From positions 1 through 64,000 of the forward strand of contig JAEXYH010000031.1 in the NCBI GenBank assembly GCA_023451735.1: a stretch of DNA of 64,000 bases, given 5' to 3'. The stretch comes from Pseudomonadota bacterium. GTDB taxonomy: Bacteria > Pseudomonadota > Alphaproteobacteria > Rhizobiales > Rhizobiaceae. The notes under the pieces were generated by a model, which saw only the letters and a program-made list of their open reading frames with translations, had not been told where the DNA came from and did no database searches. How positions within the stretch are numbered: position 1 is the first letter of the stretch; each line of letters starts with the position of its first letter. This document shows, in pieces, positions 52,327-59,987 of the stretch. The position numbers and the translations under genes were made by a program.

Positions 52327-52503
52327 ATGACAATTGAAGATCGCAAGGTGGAGAAACCCGCCCGCGAACGCAGCATTGGATCTGAAGAAGGCGCCACCGG
52401 CGGTGTTGCGGGTCGAGCAGCTTCCATTTCTTCGGAGGCGGGAAAGGACTATGCCGCCTCGCCGGGAGCCGAGGCCGATAAGCAAGACGCTGAGGACCGC
52501 TAA
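52327..52503 (+). CDS. 58-residue hydrophilic protein
   Basis: The short open frame has AAGGAG 6 bases before its ATG. It encodes an Ala/Glu/Ser/Gly-rich hydrophilic protein (MTIEDRKVEKPARERSIGSE at the start) and ends 10 bases before the next ATG. Probably a disordered stress-type protein. Its ribosome-binding site and codon pattern support it. Confidence 0.55.
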   Translation: MTIEDRKVEKPARERSIGSEEGATGGVAGRAASISSEAGKDYAASPGAEADKQDAEDR

Positions 52504-52513
52504 GGAGGTGACC

Positions 52514-52845
52514 ATGGCAGATGACGAACTCGGTACGTTTATCGGTAGCGACAAAGTTGCAGGCACACACCGGATGGCGAACGGGCCGGGTACATCGAGC
52601 GTGTCATGATCGACAAACTAAATGGTCAGGTAGAGTACGCCGTGCTTAAGGTCGGCAGTTTGCTTGATGACGGTCGATATCCTCTGCGATGGCAGAGCCT
52701 AAAGTATGACCCTAACCTGGGTGGCTACATGTGCAGCGTAACCACGGATCAGTTCGGCAAAGCGCCTCGCTACAGCAATGAGGCAGACTGGAGTTGGGAA
52801 GAGCCGAGTAGCTGCACAGCCGTTAGCAATACTACAAGAACTTGA
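52514..52845 (+). pseudogene. Frameshifted PRC-barrel gene
   Basis: A near-perfect Shine-Dalgarno (TAAGGAGGTGACC) precedes the ATG. The first frame reads LGTFIGSDKVAGTHRMANG and stops at 52609. The next frame, overlapping by ATGA, reads YIERV then MIDKLNGQVEYAVLKVGSLL and LGGYMCSVTTDQFGKAPRY. Together these are the halves of a PRC-barrel domain normally read without interruption, so an indel near 52590 split the gene. The second half could still be made through the overlapping ATG at 52606 (79 residues). Confidence 0.65.
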
Positions 52846-52966
52846 CCTGAACCCTTTCAAGCTCATCATCATTGCTTCAAGCCGAACTGTCTGGGCATCA
52901 AGACCTCCATCTGTGAATACTCGTGCAACGCCGAGAGACGTACCGAGATCCAGGCCGAGCACGAAC

Positions 52967-53236
52967 TTACGCCCCACTCACGGGCGCATTCCATTGGTGC
53001 ATGTCGATGAGGGGTAGCTTGCGCGGGCCAAGCTCCAGAAGGCTTTGCACGGCCGCAATCAAGCTCAAAGGGACTCGAACAGGAAGCGTAGGCTCGCCGT
53101 AACGACCGCTGCCAGAACGACGGCCAGCGCCCCTGCGAGCTCCGCCTCTAGCCTTCGGTCCTGGGTGTCTGTCCACCATTGCGAGATTCTGCGCCGCATC
53201 TGCGCTCCTGACAATACGCTCACGCGCCGATGACAT
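52967..53236 (-). pseudogene. Possible remnant with UmuD-like N-terminal segment
   Basis: The 89-residue frame contains GRRSGSGRYGEPTLPVRVPL and SLIAAVQSLLELGPRKLPLI. This resembles the basic leader and start of the UmuD-type translesion polymerase subunit seen in rhizobia. The S24 peptidase domain is absent, so if the match is right this is a broken gene. It overlaps the start of a short minus-strand frame resembling a RuvC-type nuclease (GLDLGTSLGVARVF). Confidence 0.3.
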
Positions 53237-53360
53237 GAAACAGCGCAGGCAGGCTGATGGCCAGCAGCCCGAGCGTCACAAGTCCAAGCACTAAGCCTTC
53301 AGGGTCGTCGTTTTCTGGCGGGGGTTCGGGTCCAACCCGTTCGGCGAACAATCCAAACAT
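53220..53360 (-). CDS. 46-residue membrane protein
   Basis: A short open frame encodes an acidic, Pro-rich N terminus (GPEPPPENDDPEG) and one transmembrane helix (LVLGLVTLGLLAISLPALFH). GAGG lies about 9 bases before the ATG. Composition and layout support a small inner-membrane protein. Its 3' end overlaps the weak UmuD-like frame by 17 bases, another reason to doubt that frame. Confidence 0.5.
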   Translation of the reverse strand: MFGLFAERVGPEPPPENDDPEGLVLGLVTLGLLAISLPALFHVIGA

Positions 53361-53454
53361 TTCTCTGCCTCACATTCTGCAAGCCACTTGTCGAAGAGCC
53401 ATCCGATTGCAGTCTGTCGTCGTATCAGCTTGCTGTTGCCCATCACCATCGACA

Positions 53455-53676
53455 TCAGCTCGCCTGCCTCAAATCGCGGGCGACTTTGTATTCGATGTAT
53501 CTGCGAATTGCGCGGTTAGACAGGAGGAGACGGCTGCGCACGCCCTGGCGCATCATGCTTTCAACGAAATAGAGCAAGACCTGACTGCAAACTTCAGGGT
53601 CATCGATCTCGCCGGTTCGCTCCAGGTAGTCCCAAGCGATCTGGATGGCCTCTTCCATAAGAGTGGCTAAGTGCAT
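53455..53676 (-). CDS. Small conserved hypothetical protein
   Basis: The 73-residue helical protein has MHLATLMEEAIQIAWDYLER, then VESMMRQGVRSRLLLSNRAI and a Lys/Arg tail. The pattern fits a hypothetical family frequent in Bradyrhizobium. The ATG opening the conserved MHL is used; another ATG lies four codons upstream. Function unknown. Confidence 0.7.
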   Translation of the reverse strand: MHLATLMEEAIQIAWDYLERTGEIDDPEVCSQVLLYFVESMMRQGVRSRLLLSNRAIRRYIEYKVARDLRQAS

Positions 53677-53785
53677 GGCAATCACCAAAATGTTTCATGA
53701 AGATAAGGTGACCCATGCTCCTTCGTTCCCTTTGCAGGAACGGCTCACGCGATGCGCCGTTGAACGGTATTCAACGGAGGACGCC

Positions 53786-53974
53786 ATGAAAAACGTGGAA
53801 GACGATACGCCGAGTGACAAGGTCAGACCCGATCAGCGGACTGAGCAAGACAAGGGCTCGATGGCGCAGAGCGACGAGCCGTGGAAGAAGAATCCGCAGA
53901 ACACCACCGACCCGAGTTTACCGGACACGCCCAAGCCCGACCTTGAGAAGTGGGGCGAGACCAAAACGCATTGA
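53786..53974 (+). CDS. 62-residue hydrophilic stress-type protein
   Basis: The start has CGGAGG 6 bases upstream. The protein is highly charged and Pro-rich (SDEPWKKNPQNTTDPSLPDT) and probably disordered. A strong terminator follows 7 bases after the stop. Similar short proteins occur in Bradyrhizobium stress regions. Function unknown. Confidence 0.6.
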   Translation: MKNVEDDTPSDKVRPDQRTEQDKGSMAQSDEPWKKNPQNTTDPSLPDTPKPDLEKWGETKTH

Positions 53975-53980
53975 ACAGAG

Positions 53981-54005
53981 AAAGCCCGCCGTATCGGCGG
54001 GCTTT
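53981..54005. terminator. Bidirectional rho-independent terminator
   Basis: AAAGCCCGCC / GGCGGGCTTT forms a 10-bp stem with a 5-base loop between convergent genes. A-run and T-run flanks serve both strands. Confidence 0.85.
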
Positions 54006-54007
54006 GT

Positions 54008-54247
54008 TTATGCGTAACTGCCGTCGTTGTTTCGCTGGCCCGGCCTTAGCCCCTGCTCAGCTAAACCGATCTTGGCTTTGTTATTAGCCTTCATTTCTCG
54101 GACGCCCGCGAGGTGCAAACCAAGCTTCCGGGCTTGCTTTGTCACCGCATTTATTTTGCGTCCTAGCGCGCTGGAGGCGCGAGCAGCGGAAGCGCCACTT
54201 GCGGCCAGCTCACGGAGGCGGGCTATCTCGGCCTCTCCTCTGTCCAA
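54008..54247 (-). CDS. Small helix-turn-helix-like protein, paralogue of 40052
   Basis: The 79-residue protein has EIARLRELAASGASAARASS and GRKINAVTKQARKLGLHLAG, matching the 40052 protein, then a basic tail. The first usable start is a TTG at 54247. There is no ATG upstream, and the same frame runs into the DUF3606 gene region, so the N terminus (including the KWT motif of the paralogue) may have been lost. Probably DNA-binding. Confidence 0.55.
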   Translation of the reverse strand: MDRGEAEIARLRELAASGASAARASSALGRKINAVTKQARKLGLHLAGVREMKANNKAKIGLAEQGLRPGQRNNDGSYA

Positions 54248-54263
54248 GGCCGAGTAATCTGCC

Positions 54264-54389
54264 TCACGCGGCGAGCTGCTTTCGGACAGCGGCGGCCGAG
54301 TTTCCGACCTTGTCCACTGCCTTTTGCAGCTCCTCCTTCGATACTTTAAGGTGTTTGGTCCAGTACGAGACTTCGTGCGCCTCGTGCAT
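54264..54389 (-). CDS. N-terminally shortened DUF3606 protein
   Basis: The 41-residue frame MHEAHEVSYWTKHLKVSKEE ... VGNSAAAVRKQLAA is a DUF3606 domain. In frame upstream, PDRSRIN continues the family pattern but is cut by TAA six codons further. The normal start is missing, and the interspersed repeat (copy D) begins about 35 bases upstream. The protein may start at the internal ATG or be non-functional. Compare the DUF3606 gene at 7950. Confidence 0.6.
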   Translation of the reverse strand: MHEAHEVSYWTKHLKVSKEELQKAVDKVGNSAAAVRKQLAA

Positions 54390-54405
54390 GTTTATCCTGC
54401 TGCGG

Positions 54406-54570
54406 TCAGGCTGCCCTTACATCGCGATGTCCGCTCTGCGCCATGACGCGAAATTCGCTAATGCCGATCGCCCCGACCGTCAGAACCGAGGCGCAGGTGG
54501 ACACGACGAAAGACCGCATCTCGGTGAAATGGTTGAGATAGTCGTAGACCGGCAGCGCGGCCAGTTTCAT
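54406..54570 (-). CDS. Possible 54-residue membrane protein ending in a repeat
   Basis: The minus-strand frame starts with ATG overlapping the stop of the interrupted gene upstream (ATGA). It has a moderately hydrophobic stretch (SFVVSTCASVLTVGAIGI) and ends in VMAQSGHRD, which is encoded by repeat copy D. The C terminus is thus repeat-derived. Weak support. Confidence 0.3.
   Translation of the reverse strand: MKLAALPVYDYLNHFTEMRSFVVSTCASVLTVGAIGISEFRVMAQSGHRDVRAA
54426..54450. repeat. Interspersed palindromic repeat, copy D
   Basis: gatgtccgctctgcgccatg then acgcg; a diverged copy of the TCCGCTTTGCGCC repeat with a damaged right arm. It borders the truncated DUF3606 gene. Confidence 0.65.
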
Positions 54571-54761
54571 CGGAGCGAAGACGTCGACGGCCGACTCCAC
54601 ACGGCGCCTTCGTGCCCGATCCGTTCAACAGGCGGGATCTGCATCGCTGGCTCCTTGAACTTCTCCAGTATCCGTATGCGCGCCTCTTCGGCTGCCGGCC
54701 CTCGAGTCTTTCCAAGCTGGTTTCAAAGCCGGATGAGTTCCTGCAGATTGGCTTCTTCCAT
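54567..54761 (-). pseudogene. Small gene interrupted by an in-frame TGA
   Basis: From the ATG at 54761 the frame reads MEEANLQELIRL, then TGA (54723-54725). In the same frame it continues NQLGKTRGPAAEEARIRILE and KFKEPAMQIPPVERIGHEG to a stop at 54567. The sequence after the TGA is clearly protein-like, so a single nonsense change most probably inactivated a 64-residue gene. Selenocysteine is unlikely, as no SECIS-like hairpin or selenoprotein context is seen. Confidence 0.5.
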
Positions 54762-54848
54762 CGCGATTCTCCGTGGCACGACAAAAGAACATAAAGGGAA
54801 CGATTCTGCAAGAAAGCGGTTGGGTGGAGGGAAAAGGAGTTATCGAAA

Positions 54849-55052
54849 ATGGCCGACAACACGCAGAAGGACCCGAAGGACTGGGTTTCCGGATCCGATC
54901 CGATGACAGGGGCTCAAGGCTCCTATCTGAAAACCCTCAGCGAGCAGGCTCACAAGCCCGATCCGACGAAGGAGGATCTGACGAAGGCCGAGGCATCGGA
55001 GCTCATCGACGAGTTGCGCGAAGAAGCCGACCTTTCTGAGGACCGCAAGTAG
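54849..55052 (+). CDS. DUF3072 domain protein
   Basis: The 67-residue acidic protein has the DUF3072 signature PMTGAQGSYLKTLSEQAHKP and LTKAEASELIDELREEAD. These are short, soluble, uncharacterised proteins often encoded near stress genes. AAGGAG precedes the ATG. Confidence 0.88.
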   Translation: MADNTQKDPKDWVSGSDPMTGAQGSYLKTLSEQAHKPDPTKEDLTKAEASELIDELREEADLSEDRK

Positions 55053-55116
55053 TGGCACGGCGTCGAGATCGATCACGTCGATGCTGATCGCGATTGCCGA
55101 GCCTTAAGCCGCGCGG

Positions 55117-57654
55117 CTATTCGTCCAGCGCGGCGCTCAAGTATCTCGCGGTCCGGCTTTCCTTCGTCGCGGCCACCAGCGTCGGCGCTCCGGCGGCCAC
55201 CACCCGCCCCCCTTCGTCGCCTGCACCTGGACCCATGTCGATAACCCAGTCGCTCTCGGCGATCACCGCCATGTCGTGCTCGACGACGACCACCGTGTTG
55301 CCGGCATCGACGAGACCCTGCAGCTGCTTCATCAGCGTCTCGACGTCGGACGGATGCAGGCCGGTGGTCGGCTCGTCCAGCACGTACAAAGTGTTGCCGC
55401 GTTGGCCGCGCTGCAGTTCCGTGGCGAGCTTGATACGCTGCGCTTCACCGCCGCTAAGCTCGGTCGCCGACTGCCCCAGACGAATGTATCCCAGCCCGAC
55501 CTCGCGGATGGTGCCGAGCGAACGGCACAATGTCGCGTCGTCGGCGAAGAACGCGAATGCATCGTCCACCGTCATGGCGAGCACGTCGGCGATCGATTTG
55601 TCGCGGACCTTGATTTCGAGCGTTTCGGCGTTGTAGCGCGAACCGTGACAGGTGGGACACGGCGCGTACACACTGGGAAGAAACAGCAATTCCACGCTGA
55701 CGAACCCCTCGCCCTTGCAGGTTTCGCACCGTCCTTTAGCGACATTGAAGGAGAAGCGACCGGCGTCGTAGCGCCGGGCCCTGGCCTGCTTCGTGGCGGC
55801 GAACAGCCTGCGGACATGATCGAAAAGTCCGGTATAGGTCGCGAGGTTCGAGCGGGGCGTGCGTCCGATCGGTTTCTGATCGACGACGATCAGCCGCTGG
55901 ATTTCGTCCATCCCGGCGACGATACGGCCGCCGAGCGTTTCTATCCCATCTTCGAGGAGATCGGCTTCCTCCGTCACGGCGCCATCACCGTCGTGATCCT
56001 GTCCGAGAGCGCCCGCCACCTCCTCCACTAGGAACTGGCTGATGAGGCTGGACTTGCCCGAGCCGGAGATTCCGCTCACCGCTGTGAACACCCCGATCGG
56101 AATATCGACGTCCAGGTCGTCGAGGTTGTTTCGCGTGACGCCGCGCAATCGAAGCCAACCTTGGGGCTCACGCTGTCGGCGCTCGGGCCTTGCACCGGAG
56201 GCAAAAAGGTAGCGCCGCGTCCGGGACTGCTCGACGTCCGCAAGACCCTGAGGCTTGCCGCTGTACAGCACCTCTCCGCCGAGCACACCGGCGCCCGGAC
56301 CCACGTCCACGATCCAGTCGGCGTGCCGGACCACGTCCAGTTCGTGTTCGACGACGAACAGCGAGTTGCCGGCGGCCTTCAGCCGGTCCATGGCACGCAA
56401 AAGGGCCTCGGTGTCGGCAGGATGCAGGCCCGCGGAAGGTTCGTCCAGGACGTAGACGACGCCGAAAAGATTGGAGCGGACCTGCGTCGCCAGGCGAAGC
56501 CGCTGTAGTTCTCCGGGCGAGAGCGTCGGCGTGCCGCGTTCCAGAGTGAGATAGCCCAGGCCGAGGTCGAGCAGGACGGCCAGCCTCGCACCCAGATCCT
56601 CCACGATACGCCGGATCACGATGGCCTTCTCCGGATGATCGGCCCAGCGCGGCGTCTCTCCGTCGAGGTAGGGCCGGATTAGATCGCCGAGCCGCTTCAA
56701 CGGCAGACCGGAAATCTCCGCAATGTCGAGGCCTGCGAACTTGACGGACAGCGCCTCCGGCTTCAGGCGCTTGCCGCCACAGACCGGACAGTCGCTGCTG
56801 AGAAGATACCGGGCTACGCGCCGCTTCATCATCGCGCTTTGCGTGGTGGCGAACGTCTGCATCACGTATTTGCGGGCGCCCGTGAACGTGCCCTGATAGC
56901 TCGGTTCTTCCTTGCGCTTCAGCGCACGCCTCACCTCGGCAGGCGTGTACCCGGCATAGACCGGAACGGTGGGCTGCTCGTCGGTGAACAGGATCCAGTC
57001 GCGCGTCTTCTTCGGAAGCCTGCGCCATGGCACGTCCACGTCATGTCCGAGAGTCACCAGAATATCGCGGAGATTCTGCCCCTGCCAGGCGCTCGGCCAG
57101 GCCGCGACGGCGCGCTCGCGGATGGTGAGGCTGTCGTCCGGGACCATTGTCCGCTCTGTGACGTCGTGGATGCGGCCGATGCCGTGGCAGTTCGGGCAGG
57201 CGCCTTCCGGCGTGTTCGGAGAAAATGACTCCGCGTACAGAAGGCCCTGTCCCCGCGGATAGTCGCCGGCGCGCGAGTAGAGCATGCGCAGCAGGTTCGA
57301 CAGCGTGGTCACGCTTCCAACGGACGATCGGGTCGTTGGGGATCCACGCTGCTGCTGCAGCGCGACTGCAGGCGGCAGGCCTTCGATCTCGTCGACCTCG
57401 GGAATGGACATCTGATTGAAAAGACGCCGCGCGTAGGGCGAAACCGACTCGAGATATCGCCGCTGCGCTTCCGCGTACAGCGTTCCGAAGGCCAGCGACG
57501 ACTTTCCGGAACCGGACACGCCGGTGAACACGACCAGAGCATTCCGAGGAATGTCCAGGGAAACGTTCTTGAGATTATGCTCGCGTGCTCCACGGACGCG
57601 AACGAACTCGTCCTGCGGAGGTGTCTCCGGTCGATCGCGCCCTACCTGCTTCAT
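55117..57654 (-). CDS. UvrA-like ABC-type ATPase without the UvrB-binding domain
   Basis: The 845-residue protein has two ABC ATPase units. Walker A motifs are GVSGSGKSS (45-53) and GISGSGKSS, and signature motifs LSPGELQRLRLA and LSGGEAQRIKLA. Zinc-binding Cys sets are present (CPNCHG, CPVCGG, CETCKG...CPTCHG). UvrA scans DNA for lesions. The segment between LRMLYSRAGDYP and FSPNTPEGACPNCHG lacks the roughly 100-residue UvrB-binding insertion, as in class II/III UvrA and DrrC-type drug-resistance homologues. It may therefore act apart from normal excision repair. Its ATG overlaps the stop of the 57651 gene (ATGA). Confidence 0.93.
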   Translation of the reverse strand: MKQVGRDRPETPPQDEFVRVRGAREHNLKNVSLDIPRNALVVFTGVSGSGKSSLAFGTLYAEAQRRYLESVSPYARRLFNQMSIPEVDEIEGLPPAVALQQQRGSPTTRSSVGSVTTLSNLLRMLYSRAGDYPRGQGLLYAESFSPNTPEGACPNCHGIGRIHDVTERTMVPDDSLTIRERAVAAWPSAWQGQNLRDILVTLGHDVDVPWRRLPKKTRDWILFTDEQPTVPVYAGYTPAEVRRALKRKEEPSYQGTFTGARKYVMQTFATTQSAMMKRRVARYLLSSDCPVCGGKRLKPEALSVKFAGLDIAEISGLPLKRLGDLIRPYLDGETPRWADHPEKAIVIRRIVEDLGARLAVLLDLGLGYLTLERGTPTLSPGELQRLRLATQVRSNLFGVVYVLDEPSAGLHPADTEALLRAMDRLKAAGNSLFVVEHELDVVRHADWIVDVGPGAGVLGGEVLYSGKPQGLADVEQSRTRRYLFASGARPERRQREPQGWLRLRGVTRNNLDDLDVDIPIGVFTAVSGISGSGKSSLISQFLVEEVAGALGQDHDGDGAVTEEADLLEDGIETLGGRIVAGMDEIQRLIVVDQKPIGRTPRSNLATYTGLFDHVRRLFAATKQARARRYDAGRFSFNVAKGRCETCKGEGFVSVELLFLPSVYAPCPTCHGSRYNAETLEIKVRDKSIADVLAMTVDDAFAFFADDATLCRSLGTIREVGLGYIRLGQSATELSGGEAQRIKLATELQRGQRGNTLYVLDEPTTGLHPSDVETLMKQLQGLVDAGNTVVVVEHDMAVIAESDWVIDMGPGAGDEGGRVVAAGAPTLVAATKESRTARYLSAALDE

Positions 57655-57986
57655 GACGCCCCTCGCGATCTGACATGGGCCTCGAAGGTCGCGATCCGGT
57701 CCGCATGGGGCGGATGCCGATTAAGACGCGCAACGCCGTTCGTCCACCGGACGGCACCACGTTCGCCCAGTGCATGCTTGACGGCTTCGACGTACCGGAG
57801 GGCGGCGGTCTCCGCCTCGACGTCTCCATTCCGTTCAGCCGTCTTCACCGCGCGTCGGGCCCGCATGAGTTCAAACATCAGCACAGGCTTCTCGTTCTGC
57901 GAGAGGCTTGGATTCGCCAAGCGCCAAATCCGCCCCTTCACGATGAAGCAGCGGCCGTCCCGGGTGACGAGCTGTTGCAGCGCCAT
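57651..57986 (-). CDS. DNA-repair-linked small protein family, copy 1
   Basis: The 111-residue protein begins MALQQLVTRDGRCFIVKGRI and WRLANPSLS, then has a helical middle and ends ALGERGAVRWTNGVARLNRH. It is a clear paralogue of the 62027 gene (ALGERGPVWWHDGAPDLNRH). Both copies overlap the start of a DNA-repair gene by ATGA: this one the UvrA-like gene, the other exonuclease III. A role in DNA repair is inferred from that repeated coupling; the family is uncharacterised to me. Confidence 0.75.
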   Translation of the reverse strand: MALQQLVTRDGRCFIVKGRIWRLANPSLSQNEKPVLMFELMRARRAVKTAERNGDVEAETAALRYVEAVKHALGERGAVRWTNGVARLNRHPPHADRIATFEAHVRSRGAS

Positions 57987-57991
57987 CGGGC

Positions 57992-58855
57992 TCAGATGAA
58001 GGGCTTGCCACCGGTGACGGCGATGGTCGTACCCGAAACGTAGCTCGATAGCGGGTCTGCCAGCATCACGTAGGCGGTCGCGAGTTCTCCCGGCTGCCCC
58101 GGGCGCTTCATCGGCGTCTGGCTGCCGAAGGACCTCACCGCCTCATCCGGCATCGTGGAGGGGATCAAAGGCGTCCAGATCGGCCCCGGCGCCACCGCGT
58201 TGGCGCGGATGCCCTTCTCGGCGAGCAGTTGCGCCAGGCCGCCGGTGAAGTTCTGTATCGCGCCCTTCGTGGTGGCGTAGGCCAGGAGGGTCGGGTTAGG
58301 CATGTCGGAGTTGACGGAAGCCGTATTGATGATGGCGCCTCGCCCCGGTTTCATATGCGGGACGGCTGCCTTGCTCAGATAGAACATCGCGTGGATGTTG
58401 GTCCTGAACGTCAGCTCCCACTCCTCGTCGCTGATGTCGCCGATATCCTTGAAGGTGGCCTGGTGGGCGGCGTTGTTGACCAGGATGTCGATGCCTCCGA
58501 GCTCGTCGACGGCCGTCTCGATGATCCTCCGGCAATGGGCCGGGTCCGTGATGTCGCCCGGAACCAGCACCGCCTTGCGGCCTTCCGCTTCGACGAGCTT
58601 CTTCACGTCCTGCGCGTCGGCGTCTTCGCTCAGATAGGCGATGAGGAGATCCGCGCCCTCCCGGGCATAGGCGATCGCGACCGCGCGCCCGATGCCGCTG
58701 TCTCCGCCCGTGATGACGGCCCTCATTCCGCTCAGCCGGCCGGCCCCCTTATAGCTCGTCTCGCCGTGATCCGGACGTGGCTGCATGGCGGCGGTGCAGC
58801 CCGGGGTGGACTGCTTCTGGGACGGGAAAGGCGGCTTGGGATGGTCGATCGGCAT
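57992..58855 (-). CDS. SDR-family oxidoreductase (YghA/glucose-dehydrogenase-like)
   Basis: The 287-residue short-chain dehydrogenase has an N-terminal extension typical of this subgroup (KQSTPGCTAAMQPRPDHGE, then GRLSGMRAVITGGDSGIGRA). It has NNAA, catalytic Ser in NTASVNSD and YATTK (Tyr and Lys both present). Members reduce aldehydes or sugars with NADPH and are often stress-induced. It starts the minus-strand run SDR / small protein / UvrA-like ATPase, with only 5 bases to the next gene, so it is probably co-transcribed with them. Confidence 0.92.
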   Translation of the reverse strand: MPIDHPKPPFPSQKQSTPGCTAAMQPRPDHGETSYKGAGRLSGMRAVITGGDSGIGRAVAIAYAREGADLLIAYLSEDADAQDVKKLVEAEGRKAVLVPGDITDPAHCRRIIETAVDELGGIDILVNNAAHQATFKDIGDISDEEWELTFRTNIHAMFYLSKAAVPHMKPGRGAIINTASVNSDMPNPTLLAYATTKGAIQNFTGGLAQLLAEKGIRANAVAPGPIWTPLIPSTMPDEAVRSFGSQTPMKRPGQPGELATAYVMLADPLSSYVSGTTIAVTGGKPFI

Positions 58856-59223
58856 GTCGAAGCTCCGTTACGTATCGCCTTCACAATCAATGCTTTTCGC
58901 CCTGGTTCCCCTCCGGCATGTTGCTGCCACGACGGATGAGCTTCCCGAGCCAGCGATCGAACCGGAGACGCTTTCATGGGTTCAGCCCTCATGTGACGGA
59001 GAAGAGAGGAACGACGGTGGACTGCGAGGTCGAGTTCATGCGGGAGGCGCTGCCAACCGCGACCGAAAACGGTGCGGATCTCGCCCTATCGCCCATCGGC
59101 TGCGTCATCATCATGGACGGGGTTCATCGCAGCGGAGAGAAACCAAGTTGCCAAGCGCTACGACGCGGTGGTCCCCCCGCTATGCTGTCGCTCATGCCGA
59201 GATCGTTGCAGCAATGCACTCGC
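58856..59223. other. Intergenic stretch upstream of the dinB remnant
   Basis: No convincing gene. It may include eroded sequence from the missing front of dinB, but I cannot align any part to polymerase motifs. Confidence 0.35.
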
Positions 59224-59478
59224 CATCAAGTGGTCTGGCGGCACTGCGAAACGACCGGCAATCGTGGGCGGACAGTAACGCGTAAGGTGAATTTCGCCTA
59301 TTTCGAGATCATGTCGCGGAGATGAGCCGGGCACTTGGGGGACCGAGAGTATCTGCGGCGGCTTTCCGTCGGCTTGCTCGAAGCCGCCACGCCGCTGCCG
59401 AAAGCCGTGCGGCTCTTGGGCGTATCGCTGTCCTCGCTCCAAGGCGGAGCCGATACCGAGGATCAATTCGATCTTCTA
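59224..59478 (+). pseudogene. dinB: C-terminal remnant of DNA polymerase IV
   Basis: The plus-strand frame reads VVWRHCETTGNRGRTVTRKV, NFAYFEIMSRR, then an in-frame TGA (59323-59325). It then continues DREYLRRLSVGLLEAATPLP and KAVRLLGVSLSSL to QFDLL. This is the little-finger domain of Y-family polymerase IV (DinB), which copies damaged DNA. The palm and fingers (about 250 residues) are missing and a stop interrupts the rest, so it is dead. Confidence 0.7.
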
Positions 59479-59487
59479 AGCCGGAAA

Positions 59488-59697
59488 TTACGCGACATTC
59501 CGCTTACGTGGCGCGGTCACCGACTTCGCCTTCGTTGCCTTGCGGCTCGGCTTCACGGTGCCGATCCGGGTCAACGAGGATTCCAGCAAGTCCCGTTGCG
59601 CGCTCAGCCAGAACGTCTCCGAGTTGCCATCCGGTCGGCCGGCCTCGTTCCACATGTGATAGGCGCGCTCGCGGATGGCTTGTTCCAAATCCTGCAT
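59488..59697 (-). CDS. DUF2934 domain protein
   Basis: The 69-residue protein has the DUF2934 pattern EQAIRERAYHMWNEAGRPDG, then FWLSAQRDL, and a basic tail (KATKAKSVTAPRKRN). The family is small, soluble, uncharacterised and common in rhizobia. GAGGAG before this ATG fixes the start inside a longer frame. It is convergent with the dinB remnant. Confidence 0.85.
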   Translation of the reverse strand: MQDLEQAIRERAYHMWNEAGRPDGNSETFWLSAQRDLLESSLTRIGTVKPSRKATKAKSVTAPRKRNVA

Positions 59698-59841
59698 CGT
59701 CAGCTCCTCGTTGCAATGCGGGGACGTTGACGTTGCGAGGTTAACAAACGACCAATGCGCCGGCCTCACTGTGTGTCCTCGCAATCGCCTCGCGCCAGAC
59801 TGCGAACGCGACTTTGATCGAAAGTTTTTTTTGAGCCGGCT

Positions 59842-59870
59842 CTTGAAACTCTTTTGAAGCTTTGTAATTT
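59842..59870 (+). promoter_or_regulatory. Sigma-32-type promoter of hsp20 (copy 3)
   Basis: CTTGAAA with TTGAAA at 59843-59848, a 16-base spacer and TAATTT (59865-59870). Same architecture as the other two hsp20 promoters, with a weaker -10. Confidence 0.6.
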
Positions 59871-59879
59871 TTACGGCGT

Positions 59880-59987
59880 CGCCATGATGATGGCGATCGG
59901 GACGCCGTCAGGGTCCCGGAAACTGAGACGGGCACCGGTCGTGTCCGGTGCTGTTCGTAACCATTTTGCTCCCAGGAGGATCTGGCT
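59880..59987 (+). promoter_or_regulatory. ROSE-type RNA thermometer of hsp20 (copy 3)
   Basis: The roughly 105-base leader contains GC-rich inverted arms (GGCACCGG / CCGGTGC) and ends ATTTTGCTCCC, then AGGAGGATC and the ATG. It is more diverged than the other two ROSE leaders but keeps the UUGCU segment and its distance to the Shine-Dalgarno. Confidence 0.7.

Noticed and set aside
52699..52977. Minus-strand frame with GLDLGTSLGVARVF, possibly RuvC-like
   Set aside because: Only about 15 residues are suggestive, and the rest is antisense to the PRC-barrel remnant. Mentioned under the UmuD-like remnant but not called as a gene.
54723..54725. Selenocysteine reading of the in-frame TGA
   Set aside because: No SECIS-like hairpin follows, and the protein does not resemble a selenoprotein family. 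A nonsense mutation is simpler.
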